Source: Xanthomonas bonasiae | Lineage (GTDB): Bacteria; Pseudomonadota; Gammaproteobacteria; Xanthomonadales; Xanthomonadaceae | Assembly (NCBI RefSeq): GCF_017163705.1 | Contig: NZ_JAFIWB010000034.1 | Span: 1 to 43,055 of the forward strand | Direction of reading: 5' to 3' | Length of the DNA stretch: 43,055 nucleotides | Shown here: one piece after another, positions 8,017 to 15,974 of the stretch | Layout of the letters: the number at the start of each line of letters is the position of its first letter | Position numbering within the stretch: the first letter of the stretch is position 1 | Position numbers and translations under genes: made by a program | Notes under the pieces: generated by a model | What the model saw: only the letters and a program-made list of their open reading frames with translations | Told to the model about the DNA's origin: nothing | Databases searched by the model: none

Positions 8017-9474
8017 TCAACTCGAGTTCAATGCGAACTCCATGCGGCTCCAATGAATCCCAGTGTCACCGCTGCGCTGTCGTTTCAGGGCCTGGTGAAT
8101 TTCATGGCGCAAGGCATCGCCCAATGGCGTAAATCGCTTCGCCTCGTCGCGGACCCATCGATTCAGCTCCAGCTCCAGGACCTCGGCCATGGCATCGTCG
8201 CGCTGGTGATGCCATAGCAACAGCAGGGCCAGCCCGTTCCATTTGTCCAGCTCGTGCGTCGCGCGTATCAGCGCGTATTTGATCGGAGGGGTGGTGACCT
8301 GCGAATAGGCGTTCTGCAGCATTTCCCTGCTTAACCCGATGTCGCGTTTGGCAATGGTCACGGCTTGCCGGACGACCTTGGGCGAGCTGTCCATCAACGC
8401 CGAACTGACCAGCGACCGCAGATCCTCGGGTTTGGCGCGAGCCAAACCATTGAGCGCCGAGATCCGCAGCATAGCCCTGCGTGCCCGCATCCATGTACGC
8501 AGCCGGTCTGCGTCTTCTGCCGTCGCCAGGTCGGCGAGTGCAATCACTGCGACCTCGGCATTCACCGGCTCTTCGGTATCGATCGCTGCACGGTAGCGAG
8601 GCAGTGGCGCTTCGCCATAGCATGTCTTGGAGAGATGGATGGCGGCGTTGCGAAGCGAATGCGTTGCCGAGAACAGCGCCGCCTCGACCGCGGCATGGGC
8701 ATCGGCCGCATCGTGTTCGACATGCAGTCGCAGCGCCTGGGCACGGATGGACGCAAGCGGATGCTGCGATGCGCGCTGGATGACGGCTAGCGCCGTGTCG
8801 GCTGAAGGCAGATGAGCCGCCATGGACAGGCCCCATGCGGCCACCGAAGGTGCCAGGTCGTCTACGGCTTGCAAGCTGGCCGCTTCGGTCGTGGCAGGTG
8901 CGGTGCGAACGAGTAAATGGTAGGCAAACAAGCGCGCGCGTGAGCTGCCTCTGACGGTGGCGGTCCAGCAGTGATCCAGGTTGGATGGCTGCTGCATGAG
9001 CGGAGCGATCAGCGGCTTCCACGCCTGTTCGGAAAAACGTTCGCGCTCGCGCAAAATCAACAAGAGGTCGATGAAATCGAACAGGCTTCCGCTGTTTTCG
9101 GCGACCATGGATCGCAGTAGCGCGATGGCCCGAGCCTGGACCTGCGGAACCCAGTCGTCGCAACGCAGCAGTGCCGCTGCGACTGCCAGGCGGCCGGGCC
9201 TGGCCGCGAAGTCGCGCAACGCCTGTTCGCGCCGGAATCCACTGCGGTCGCATGCCGCCATGAACAGGGCTGTGTCGCTTGAGGACGAGATGCTGTCGGA
9301 TTCGCCGTTGTAAGCGTCGTGCCACCAGCAATGACGCAACTGTTGATCCAATAGGGGGAAATGCACGCTTTCCAATTCAAGCAGGACTTTTGTGCACGCG
9401 TCCTGCGTGATTGCGCGGTTGAGCGTCCTCGAAAGCGCAAGGCATAACGTGTGGCAGGAATAGCGGTGCGTCAT
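8017..9474 (-). CDS. Unknown protein with HEAT-like helical repeats
   Basis: This 485-aa protein was not recognised by family. From about residue 95 on it is built of repeated amphipathic helix pairs rich in Ala and Leu. Examples are VQARAIALLRSMVAE, LASIRAQALRLHVEH, LRNAAIHLSK, MLRISALNGLARAKPEDL and SPKVVRQAVTIAKRD, which look like HEAT or PBS-lyase-type repeats used as protein-binding scaffolds. The N-terminus (about 1-85) is not repetitive and has several Cys and Trp residues. There is no signal peptide. By eye the gene is less G+C-biased at third codon positions than its neighbours, which suggests acquisition by transfer. A TetR-gene remnant lies directly past its stop. The ATG at 9474 has no clear Shine-Dalgarno sequence, so the start is uncertain. 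Confidence 0.75.
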   Translation of the reverse strand: MTHRYSCHTLCLALSRTLNRAITQDACTKVLLELESVHFPLLDQQLRHCWWHDAYNGESDSISSSSDTALFMAACDRSGFRREQALRDFAARPGRLAVAAALLRCDDWVPQVQARAIALLRSMVAENSGSLFDFIDLLLILRERERFSEQAWKPLIAPLMQQPSNLDHCWTATVRGSSRARLFAYHLLVRTAPATTEAASLQAVDDLAPSVAAWGLSMAAHLPSADTALAVIQRASQHPLASIRAQALRLHVEHDAADAHAAVEAALFSATHSLRNAAIHLSKTCYGEAPLPRYRAAIDTEEPVNAEVAVIALADLATAEDADRLRTWMRARRAMLRISALNGLARAKPEDLRSLVSSALMDSSPKVVRQAVTIAKRDIGLSREMLQNAYSQVTTPPIKYALIRATHELDKWNGLALLLLWHHQRDDAMAEVLELELNRWVRDEAKRFTPLGDALRHEIHQALKRQRSGDTGIHWSRMEFALNSS

Positions 9475-9576
9475 TGTGGTGGCGGGTCGTTGCGCGCTTT
9501 GCCTGGTCGCTGCCAGCTTAGCTTCTCCAGCGATGCAAGGGCGTCGGCTCCTGCCGGATTGCCGCGATCGCGATCG

Positions 9577-9852
9577 CTACTGTTGTTCGGTGCTGGCGAC
9601 AGTCTGCGTGTCACGCAAGTTGTCGCGTTGCGCCAGGTCCTTGCCGATGCCGTAGCCGAAGGCGACGAGCAGGAACACGAGCGCGAGCCCGGCGTACAGC
9701 AGCCCCTGGCGGGTGTCGTTGCGCATGGCCAGGATGGCGAGGCAGACCAGGGCCGCGCTGAAGTACAGCGGGCCGACGCATAGGCCTAGCACCACGAACA
9801 GGCTGATGGCGCCGGACAGCAGAGCGGGGGCGATGGTTCTGTTGGCGGACAT
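9577..9852 (-). CDS. Small inner-membrane protein, unknown function
   Basis: The product is about 91 aa with two or three closely spaced hydrophobic segments: ALLSGAISLFVVLGLCVGPLYF, overlapping ALVCLAILAM, and LLYAGLALVFLLVAFGYGIG. A short polar tail (KDLAQRDNLRD and on) follows. The second of two nearby ATGs (9852 rather than 9858) is chosen because AAGGAA is about 7 bases upstream of it, whereas the first ATG touches that sequence. No family was recognised. Neighbours give no hint: the HEAT-like gene lies about 100 bp downstream, and the alcohol dehydrogenase is upstream across a 232-bp gap that shows nothing notable. Confidence 0.7.
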   Translation of the reverse strand: MSANRTIAPALLSGAISLFVVLGLCVGPLYFSAALVCLAILAMRNDTRQGLLYAGLALVFLLVAFGYGIGKDLAQRDNLRDTQTVASTEQQ

Positions 9853-10084
9853 CGGCATCTTCCTTGCTGGCGTGGTCCAGGGCGGTCTCGCAGCGTGGCC
9901 GACTGCGCGGGTGCGGTGCGGCGGTATCGGTCGCCGCGTCTAGCATCGCCTGCGTGGCGGGGGCGGTCAAGTCGGGCGTTGGCGTCCTGATTCCCCCGCG
10001 TTGGAGGGCCGTGCGGACCTTGTGGGTGCGCCGGGCCGCGACGATGTTTTGTCGTGCAACGTCGCCGCCGTAAGCCACCGCCGG

Positions 10085-11152
10085 TTACAGCGCCGAGCGC
10101 GCCATGTCGATCACGAAGCGATAGTGCACGTCGCCTTTCTGCAGGCGCGCGAAGGCCTCGTTGATCTGCTCCATCGCGATCACTTCCACGTCGGCGACGA
10201 TGCCGTGCTGCTGGCAGAACGCCAGCATTTCGTGGGTGTCGGCGGTGCCGCCGGTGCCGGAACTGGCGATGCGGCGGCGGCCCATGGCCAGGGTCATCGG
10301 AGCGAAATCCAGCGTGTCGGGCAGGCCCAGCGAGCACAGGGTGCCGTCGAGTTTCAGCGCCTGCAGCATCGGGTCCAGCGGGTAGGTCGAGGACACCGTG
10401 TCGAGAATGAAGTCGAAGCGGTAGGCCTGCGCCTGCATCTGCTCGGGATCGGTGGACAGCACCACCTCGTGCGCGCCCAGGCGCTGCGCTTCGGCGGCTT
10501 TCTTCGGCGAGGTGGTGAAGGCCACCACGTGCGCACCGAGCGCGCGTGCGAACTTCACCGCCAGGTGGCCCAGGCCGCCGATGCCGACGATGCCCACGAT
10601 CGTGCCCGGGCCGACCTTCCAGTGCCGCAGCGGCGAGTAGGTGGTGACGCCGGCGCACAGCAGCGGCGCCGCCGCGGCCGGATCCAGGCCGTCGGGCAGC
10701 GGATAGACGAAATGCGCGTCGGCCACGTAGTACTCGGCATAGCCGCCGCGGGTGCGGCTGCCGTCGATGCGATCGATGCCGTCGAAGGTGGTGGTCGGGA
10801 ATTCGCGGCAGTACACCTCCATCTGCGCGCGGCAAGGTTCGCACACGCGGCAGGAATCGACGATGGTGCCGATCATCACCCGCTGGCCGACCGCGAACCC
10901 GGACACCGCCGCGCCCACTTCCACCACTTCGCCGACGATTTCGTGCCCGGGCACCAGCGGGAATTCGCCGCCCCAGCGGTTCACCGAGTGGATGTCGGAA
11001 TGGCAGACGCCGGCGTACAGCACCTTCACCGCCACGTCGCGTTCGCGCACGGCGCGGCGCTCGAAATGCCAGGGCACCATCGCCCCGCCTTTTTCCAGGG
11101 CGGCGTAGGCGCGGGTCGGGCGGGGCTGGGCCGGCGGGGCGATGGCGTTCAT
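10085..11152 (-). CDS. Zinc-dependent NAD(P) alcohol dehydrogenase (YahK / cinnamyl-alcohol type)
   Basis: The 355-aa medium-chain dehydrogenase has catalytic-zinc ligands in GVCHSDIH and PGHEIVGE, and a structural-zinc Cys cluster, CRVCEPC plus a later Cys (QMEVYC). The Rossmann motif GIVGIGGLGHLAVKFA follows. The pattern is that of NADP-dependent aldehyde reductases such as YahK, which reduce assorted aldehydes. The ATG at 11152 (MNAIAPP) is chosen over the longer frame to 11200: GGAG lies 8 bases upstream, and the longer form would run through the regulatory palindrome. It diverges from a tetR gene with 59 bp between starts, so control by that regulator is likely, perhaps in response to toxic aldehydes or electrophiles. 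That last point is inference. Confidence 0.9.
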   Translation of the reverse strand: MNAIAPPAQPRPTRAYAALEKGGAMVPWHFERRAVRERDVAVKVLYAGVCHSDIHSVNRWGGEFPLVPGHEIVGEVVEVGAAVSGFAVGQRVMIGTIVDSCRVCEPCRAQMEVYCREFPTTTFDGIDRIDGSRTRGGYAEYYVADAHFVYPLPDGLDPAAAAPLLCAGVTTYSPLRHWKVGPGTIVGIVGIGGLGHLAVKFARALGAHVVAFTTSPKKAAEAQRLGAHEVVLSTDPEQMQAQAYRFDFILDTVSSTYPLDPMLQALKLDGTLCSLGLPDTLDFAPMTLAMGRRRIASSGTGGTADTHEMLAFCQQHGIVADVEVIAMEQINEAFARLQKGDVHYRFVIDMARSAL

Positions 11153-11186
11153 GCGGGGCTCCGGTGCTTTACAATTTGGCTGGAAA

Positions 11187-11207
11187 TGTAATGTTGACAA
11201 CTTTACA
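11187..11207. promoter_or_regulatory. Probable TetR operator (21-bp palindrome) between adh and tetR
   Basis: The site has arms TGTAAnGTTG and CAACnTTACA around a central A. All 18 arm bases other than the two n positions pair. It lies 35 bp upstream of the adh start and 5 bp upstream of the tetR start, in an A+T-rich pocket. The sequence TTGACA (11194-11199) is embedded in it, so binding would probably block a promoter. Such size and placement are typical of TetR operators controlling divergent gene pairs. Confidence 0.75.
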
Positions 11208-11211
11208 AATT

Positions 11212-11883
11212 ATGTCAAGTGTAAAATCCGCTGCACCTGTTGCGGCGTTGCCGAGCAAGGAGACGCGCATCATGGATGCCGCCTTCCAGCTGTTCCTGCG
11301 CCACGGCTACCGCAAGGTCGGCATCGGCGACATCGCCGCGGCGGCGCAGATGTCGCGGCCGTCGCTGTACGCGTCGTTCCCGAACAAGGAGGCGATCTTC
11401 GCGGCGATGGTGCTGCGCCAGCGCGACCAGTGCCTGGCCGAATCCGGCGTGCGGTTGCGTCCGGGGCAGGACCTGGCGACGCGGCTGCGGCATCTGTTCG
11501 ACATCTGGGTGCTGGAACCGGTCGCCGCGGTGATCGATTCGGAAAACGCCACCGAGCTGCTGGCCAAGTGCGGCGACTACGCGCCGGAAGCGCTGGCTGC
11601 GCTGTACGCGCAGTTCGAGGCGCAACTGGTGGCGACGCTGCAGCCGGAAGTGCAAGCGCAGGCGCCGCTGTCGGCGGCCGATCTCGGCTACATCCTGCGC
11701 CTGGCCACCACCAGCCTGAAGGCCTCGGCCGACAACGAGGCCGACCTGCGGCGCCTGATCGGCGGACTGATCGCGATGACGCTGGCGACGGTGCGCGCGG
11801 GTGAGGGGGAAGGCAAGGCTGTGGTTGCGACGACGGCTGCGGCGTCGGCGGCGTCGGCGAAGCGGAAGCGCGGCAGCGGCTGA
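11212..11883 (+). CDS. TetR-family transcriptional regulator
   Basis: The product is 223 aa. The N-terminal helix-turn-helix reads ETRIMDAAFQLFLRHGY, then VGIGDIAAAAQMSRPSLYASFPNKEAIF, a standard TetR DNA-binding domain. The rest is a helical ligand-binding domain with an Ala/Lys-rich tail. The start is uncertain. ATG 11212 keeps a short leader and clears the palindrome at 11187-11207. ATG 11272 has AAGGAGA upstream but would cut off helix 1. GTG 11164 or ATG 11191 would make the palindrome part of the coding region. Probable role: repression of the divergent alcohol dehydrogenase and of itself. A 58-bp near-identical fragment of this gene occurs at 7950-8007. Confidence 0.88.
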   Translation: MSSVKSAAPVAALPSKETRIMDAAFQLFLRHGYRKVGIGDIAAAAQMSRPSLYASFPNKEAIFAAMVLRQRDQCLAESGVRLRPGQDLATRLRHLFDIWVLEPVAAVIDSENATELLAKCGDYAPEALAALYAQFEAQLVATLQPEVQAQAPLSAADLGYILRLATTSLKASADNEADLRRLIGGLIAMTLATVRAGEGEGKAVVATTAAASAASAKRKRGSG

Positions 11884-11975
11884 GTCGGTGGATCATCGTG
11901 ATTCGCGCTGCGGATCTTTCCTCAAGCAAGGGCTTCGGCGCTGATCGAGTCCGACGCCGTGAAGTGCACCGCTTC

Positions 11976-12450
11976 GTTCGTCGCGACTGAAGTCGCTCCT
12001 ACAGGGGGCATGCGGCGAACTGGCTGGGTGCATTGTGGGAGGGGCTTCAGCCCCGACTGCATGAGGCTGGAAGTCGCGCGGCTTCCTGCCTTTTGTGCTG
12101 TGGCGGAGGTTTGTGGTGGACTCGCGGTCGGTCGCTCAGCCATCACAGGCTGATAGGCGCATCGTTTGGCGTGTCGCGGCTGAAGCCGCTCCTACAGGGG
12201 CTTGCGGTGAGTTGGCTGGGTGCATTGTGGGAGGGGCTTCAGCCGCGACTGCATGAGGCTGGAAGTCGCGCGGCTTTTTGGCTTTTGTGTTGTGGCGAAG
12301 GTTTGTGGTGGACTTGCGGTCGGTCGCTCAGCCATCACAGGCTGATGGGCGCGTCGTTTGGCGTGTCGCGGCTGAAGCCGCTCCTACAGGGGCTTACGGT
12401 GGGCTGGCGGTGTGCATTGTGGGAGGGGCTTCAGCCGCGGCTGCATGGGG
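11976..12450. repeat. 192-bp tandem repeat array carrying extragenic palindromes
   Basis: Unit starts (TGCATTGTGGGAGGGGCTTC) fall at 12029, 12221 and 12413, a period of 192 bp. There are two full copies, the beginning of a third, and the tail of an earlier one from about 11976. Each unit contains GTGGGAGGGGCTTCAGCC and GTCGCGGCTGAAGCCGCTCC arms in inverted orientation, with a unique spacer between them. The second copy has drifted slightly. The array fills most of the 682-bp gap before the DUF763 gene. Confidence 0.9.
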
Positions 12451-12565
12451 GTGGAAGTCGCATGGCTTCCTCGCTGAATCGCTCAGTCTCGCCACGGTCG
12501 CCGAATCGCGCGATGCGACGCGGGCTGGCTACGCTGGCGATCCGTTTTTCTCCGGAGTTCCGCGC

Positions 12566-14011
12566 ATGAGCCGACGTTCCGGCAGCGCCGATCTGCCCCT
12601 GCACGGCGGCCGCGTGCCGCATTGGCTGGGTGAGCGCATGACCCGGCTCGGCGCGGTGATGTGCCAGGCCATCGTGCACAGCTATGGCCGCGACGAACTG
12701 CTGCGGCGCCTGGCGCATCCGTTCTGGTTCCAGTCGCTGGGCGCGGTGATGGGCATGGACTGGCATTCCTCGGGCATCACCACCAGCGTGCTGGGCGCGC
12801 TGAAGCGCGGGTTGACGCCGCTGTCCGCCGAATTGGGCATCCATGTCTGCGGTGGCCGCGGGCGGCATTCGCGCGCCACGCCCGACGAATTGTGTGCGGT
12901 GGGCGAGCGCACCGGGCTGGACGGCGCCGGCCTGGCGCGCGCCAGCCGGCTGGTGGCGAAGGTGGACAGCGCCGCGGTGCAGGACGGGTTCGATCTGTAT
13001 CTGCACGGCTTCATCGTCAGCGACGACGGACAGTGGGTCGTGGTGCAGCAGGGCATGAACGGGGCCAGCAAGCAGGCGCGGCGCTATCACTGGCTGTCCG
13101 AGGGGCTGAACAGCTTCGTCGATGCGCCGCATGCGGCGATCGACGGGCCGGGGCAGGGCCGCATCGTCAATCTCGCCGACCATCGCGCGGCCGCCTCGCG
13201 GGCGGCGCAGGTGGAACTGCTGCAGGCGCTGGGGCCGGACCGGATCGCGCAGGAATACGGCGCGTTGCAAGCGTCTTCGGCGAACGCGGCGGCGTCCGCG
13301 CCGCGTGCGGCGACAGTCGCCGGCGCGAACTCGGTGCACGGCGCGATGGTCGCCGCGCACGCGGCGCCGGGCGCGCGCAACGTGGCGGCCGACGCGCTGT
13401 TCGCGCCGAGCGGCGACCTGTTCGCCGCCACGCCCGAGGCGATGCCGGCGCGCAGGCCGCCCGGTCTGCCGCACCTGTCGCTGCCCGACCACCACGACGT
13501 GCGTGGCAGCGACATCGTGACCCGGCGCCTGCACGGCAACCTGGCCGCGGCGGCCGAATGCGGGCCGCAGGATTTCACCGAACTGCTGCAGGTCCCGGGC
13601 GTCGGCGCGCGCACCGTGCGCGCACTGGCGCTGGTGGCCGAGGTGCTGCACGGCGCGCCGTGCCGGTTCACCGATCCGGCACGGTTCTCGATGGCGCATG
13701 GCGGCAAGGATGGGCATCCGTTCCCGGTGCCGACCCGCGTCTACGACCACACCATCGGTGTGCTCAAGACCGCGGTGGCGCAGGCCAAGCTGGGCCGCGA
13801 GGAAAAGCTGGAGGCGATCCGCCGGCTGGATGCGCAGGCGCGCCTGCTCGAGCCGCACGCGCGCGGGCCGTCGGTGGAGGCGTTGATCGCCGAGGAGCGG
13901 CGCGCGTCGCACGGGTACGGCGGGCGCAGCGTGTTCGGCTGGGAGCCTGCTCCGGCCGACGCGGCGAGTGCCGCCGGCGATGCGCCAACCCGACGCATGC
14001 GTCGCCAGTAG
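12566..14011 (+). CDS. DUF763 family protein (COG1415 type)
   Basis: The 481-aa product matches the DUF763 pattern: an early DLPLHGGRVPHWLGERM, then HPFWFQSLGAVMGMDWHSSGITTSVLGALK, then FDLYLHGFIVSDDGQWVVVQQGMN and the RRYHWLSEG segment. The function of the family is not known. In the C-terminal third, LLQVPGVGARTVRALALVAEVLHG reads as a helix-hairpin-helix DNA-binding motif, which suggests a nucleic-acid role. A variable, Ala-rich linker lies between the two parts. The ATG at 12566 (MSRRSG) is chosen because CGGAG sits 8 bases upstream and family similarity begins just after it. Longer frames read back into the tandem repeat. The gene appears to be monocistronic. Confidence 0.85.
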   Translation: MSRRSGSADLPLHGGRVPHWLGERMTRLGAVMCQAIVHSYGRDELLRRLAHPFWFQSLGAVMGMDWHSSGITTSVLGALKRGLTPLSAELGIHVCGGRGRHSRATPDELCAVGERTGLDGAGLARASRLVAKVDSAAVQDGFDLYLHGFIVSDDGQWVVVQQGMNGASKQARRYHWLSEGLNSFVDAPHAAIDGPGQGRIVNLADHRAAASRAAQVELLQALGPDRIAQEYGALQASSANAAASAPRAATVAGANSVHGAMVAAHAAPGARNVAADALFAPSGDLFAATPEAMPARRPPGLPHLSLPDHHDVRGSDIVTRRLHGNLAAAAECGPQDFTELLQVPGVGARTVRALALVAEVLHGAPCRFTDPARFSMAHGGKDGHPFPVPTRVYDHTIGVLKTAVAQAKLGREEKLEAIRRLDAQARLLEPHARGPSVEALIAEERRASHGYGGRSVFGWEPAPADAASAAGDAPTRRMRRQ

Positions 14012-14510
14012 CTCGCTGCACCAGGAGCGGTGCGCGCGCCGGCAGCGGCGCGCGGGAGTCCGATCGTCAGGCAATGCCAGGCGCTTGGTGCGCTGGCCGA
14101 CGTCCGGCGCGGACGAAGCGCGAGATCTGCCGGCAGCCAGGGATGACGACTTCGGGAACATCGCCCAGGAAACGTCGCGCGGCACCGGCAATGCGATGCG
14201 CGCGCAGCGTGGCCGCCGGATCTGACGAACCGCGCTGCGGTGGCGACATGGCGGCGTGTATCGCGTCTTGCCAGGGCGGGTGAGCGGCACGTTCGAACGC
14301 AAGTGCGGTCTGTCTTGCGTATCGTCCGGGCATGTCGAGCCGCGCGCGCACGTGTCGGCCGGCGTGTGCTCGCGGCATCGCACCGCTGCGCACCCGCAAA
14401 GCGCACCACGCGCAGTGCACATCGGCTTCGCATGGTTTATGCCGGTTCTTTACTTTTTGCTTGTTACACCTGTGGCGATGGCCAGTTCCGGCCGCATGCA
14501 GGAGAACGAC
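14012..14510. other. 499-bp gap, no gene supported
   Basis: Open frames here are shadows of high G+C. The only local structure is an A+T-richer pocket at about 14428-14475 (with TTTACTTTTTGC and TTGTTACACC) just before the DUF6496 gene, which probably holds its promoter. Confidence 0.5.
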
Positions 14511-15113
14511 ATGCCGACGCAATCCACCACCGCCCGCGCCAAGCGCGCCAAGCGCGAAGGCAAGGCGGGCAGCACCCAGGCCGGCGAATTCGTCCGCGAG
14601 GAGATCGACCGGGTGCGCGAGGGCAAGACCACGGTGAAATCGACCAAGCAGGCGATCGCCATCGGCCTGTCCAAGGCGCGCCGCGCCGGGGTCAAGACCG
14701 GTGCGTCCAAGACCGCTTCCAAGTCCACCAAGAAGAAGGTCGCGCAGGAAGAGGCGAAGGGCGGCAAGGCCGGCGCGCCGTCGCCGACGCGTTCGCGCGG
14801 TGCCAAGAAAGCCCTGAAGACCGCCAGCAAGGGCAAGACCGCCACGCGGACCGTGGGCAAGAAGGCTTTGTCCACGCAGGCCAAGACGGCGGCCAAGAAG
14901 CGCACCGCCAGCAGCCGTTCGGCCGCGGCGAAGAAAGCCGCACAGACCAAGGGCGCCAGCGTGCGCAAGAGCGCGGCGAAGAAGGCGGCGCGGACGCGGG
15001 CGAAGAAGGCCGCGAGCGGTGCCTCCACTGCAAGGAAACCTGCGGCGAAGAAGACGGCGGCCACGAAGCGCGCGCCGCGCAAGCGTGCTGCGAAGAAGGC
15101 CGCTGCGCGGTAG
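14511..15113 (+). CDS. DUF6496 protein with histone-H1-like Lys/Ala-rich tail
   Basis: The product is 200 aa. The N-terminal part contains the short DUF6496-type module: REEIDRVREGK, then VKSTKQAIAIGLSKARRAG. From about residue 65 to the end the protein is almost entirely Lys, Ala, Arg, Ser and Thr, with KKAA, AAKK and KRAAKK repeats, like the C-terminal tail of histone H1 and bacterial H1-like proteins such as AlgP and Hc1. Nonspecific DNA binding or compaction is the likely consequence, by inference. The ATG at 14511 is preferred because AGGAGA lies 6 bases upstream. The tail is low in complexity and probably varies in length between strains. The gene ends at a paired palindrome that may terminate it. 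Confidence 0.85.
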   Translation: MPTQSTTARAKRAKREGKAGSTQAGEFVREEIDRVREGKTTVKSTKQAIAIGLSKARRAGVKTGASKTASKSTKKKVAQEEAKGGKAGAPSPTRSRGAKKALKTASKGKTATRTVGKKALSTQAKTAAKKRTASSRSAAAKKAAQTKGASVRKSAAKKAARTRAKKAASGASTARKPAAKKTAATKRAPRKRAAKKAAAR

Positions 15114-15158
15114 GGGGCAAAGGCCTTGGCGGAGGCTTCTTTCAATTCCTCACTCTCT

Positions 15159-15226
15159 TGTAGGAGCGGCTTCAGCCGCGACAGACTCTACGGACAGAGC
15201 CTGTCGCGGCTGAAGCCGCTCCTACA
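15159..15226. repeat. Paired extragenic palindrome between convergent genes
   Basis: TGTAGGAGCGGCTTCAGCCG and its inverted copy form a near-perfect stem across a loop of about 18 bp. It lies between the stops of the DUF6496 gene (15113, +) and the MazG-like gene (15248, -), and could serve as a bidirectional terminator. That role is inferred. Confidence 0.9.
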
Positions 15227-15247
15227 ACGGCGGGCGTGAGGCGGCGC

Positions 15248-15598
15248 CTACAATTCGGTGTATTTGGTGATGCGGCCCCTGGCGCGGTCCACCGGGTACT
15301 TGGCGGCATTGACCTGCATCTTCTGCCGCGCCGCTTCGATCGGGTCGATGCCCAGCTTGTCGCACAGCTGCAGCAGGTACAGCAGCACGTCGGCGACTTC
15401 GCTGCCGACCTGGGCCTTCTTGTCGTCCGACAGTTGCCGGCTCTGCTCGTCGGTGAGCCACTGGAAATGCTCGAGCAGTTCCGACGCCTCGACCGACAGC
15501 GCCGCGGCCAGATTGCGCGGGGTGTGGAACTGGCCCCAGTCGCGTGCGTCGGCGAACGCGCGCTGGGCGGCTTGCAGGTCGTGGAGGCTGTCGGGCAT
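15248..15598 (-). CDS. MazG-like nucleotide pyrophosphohydrolase
   Basis: The 116-aa protein belongs to the MazG-like or dCTPase/RS21-C6 group, which hydrolyses (d)NTPs to monophosphates. Metal-binding acidic motifs are visible: EASELLEHFQW (ExxE) and SEVADVLLYLLQLCDKLGID (ExxD). They are followed by a conserved NAAKYPVDRARGRITKYTEL ending. The length matches single-domain family members. Start MPDSLHDLQ at 15598 is chosen because the longer frame, to 15742, adds residues unlike the family. A role in cleaning the nucleotide pool is known for the family; the exact substrate is not visible. The small unknown gene at 15672-15974 lies just upstream on the same strand and may share its transcript. 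Confidence 0.88.
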   Translation of the reverse strand: MPDSLHDLQAAQRAFADARDWGQFHTPRNLAAALSVEASELLEHFQWLTDEQSRQLSDDKKAQVGSEVADVLLYLLQLCDKLGIDPIEAARQKMQVNAAKYPVDRARGRITKYTEL

Positions 15599-15671
15599 GG
15601 GCTGGATCCGCGGGCGGGAACGCGCATGGTAATGCACCGCCGGATCCGCTCGCGGCGGCCGCGGCGCGGCC

Positions 15672-15974
15672 TCAGTGGCCGCTTTCCTCGCGCCAGCGGG
15701 CGATGGCATCGGATACCGCTTCGCCGTGATCGCGCGACACATCGCGCGGGTGCCGCGGCGACGCGGTGTCGCGGATGCGCGTGGCCAGGGCGTCGCAGGC
15801 GGCGTGTCCGCCCTGCTGCACCTGTGCGCATTCGTCGGGGTCGAGCCGGATCAACAGCGAGTAGCCGAACGCGGACGCGCTGCAGTTCACGTCCAGAAAG
15901 CGGTCCGTGCCGGATTGCAGCAGGAACCAGGCATGCGCGGCGTGGTCCAGTACGCGGAAGTGCGCGGCGCTCAT
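15672..15974 (-). CDS. Hypothetical protein, 100 aa
   Basis: No family was recognised. The sequence has a compact, globular-looking composition: HFRVLDHAAHAWFLLQSG, then RFLDVNCSASAFGYSLLIRLDPDE, then an acidic and helical C-terminus (GEAVSDAIARWREE). There is no signal peptide or membrane segment. It lies 73 bp upstream of the MazG-like gene in the same orientation. The upstream sequence has only a weak ribosome-binding site (CAGGCAG). It is judged a real gene because its composition is not the Arg/Pro-rich pattern of shadow frames here. Confidence 0.55.
   Translation of the reverse strand: MSAAHFRVLDHAAHAWFLLQSGTDRFLDVNCSASAFGYSLLIRLDPDECAQVQQGGHAACDALATRIRDTASPRHPRDVSRDHGEAVSDAIARWREESGH

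Noticed and set aside
12278-12565. Longer N-terminus for the DUF763 protein (96 extra codons)
   Set aside because: The extension reads through the 192-bp tandem repeat. The ATG at 12566 has a ribosome-binding site and begins where family-like sequence begins.
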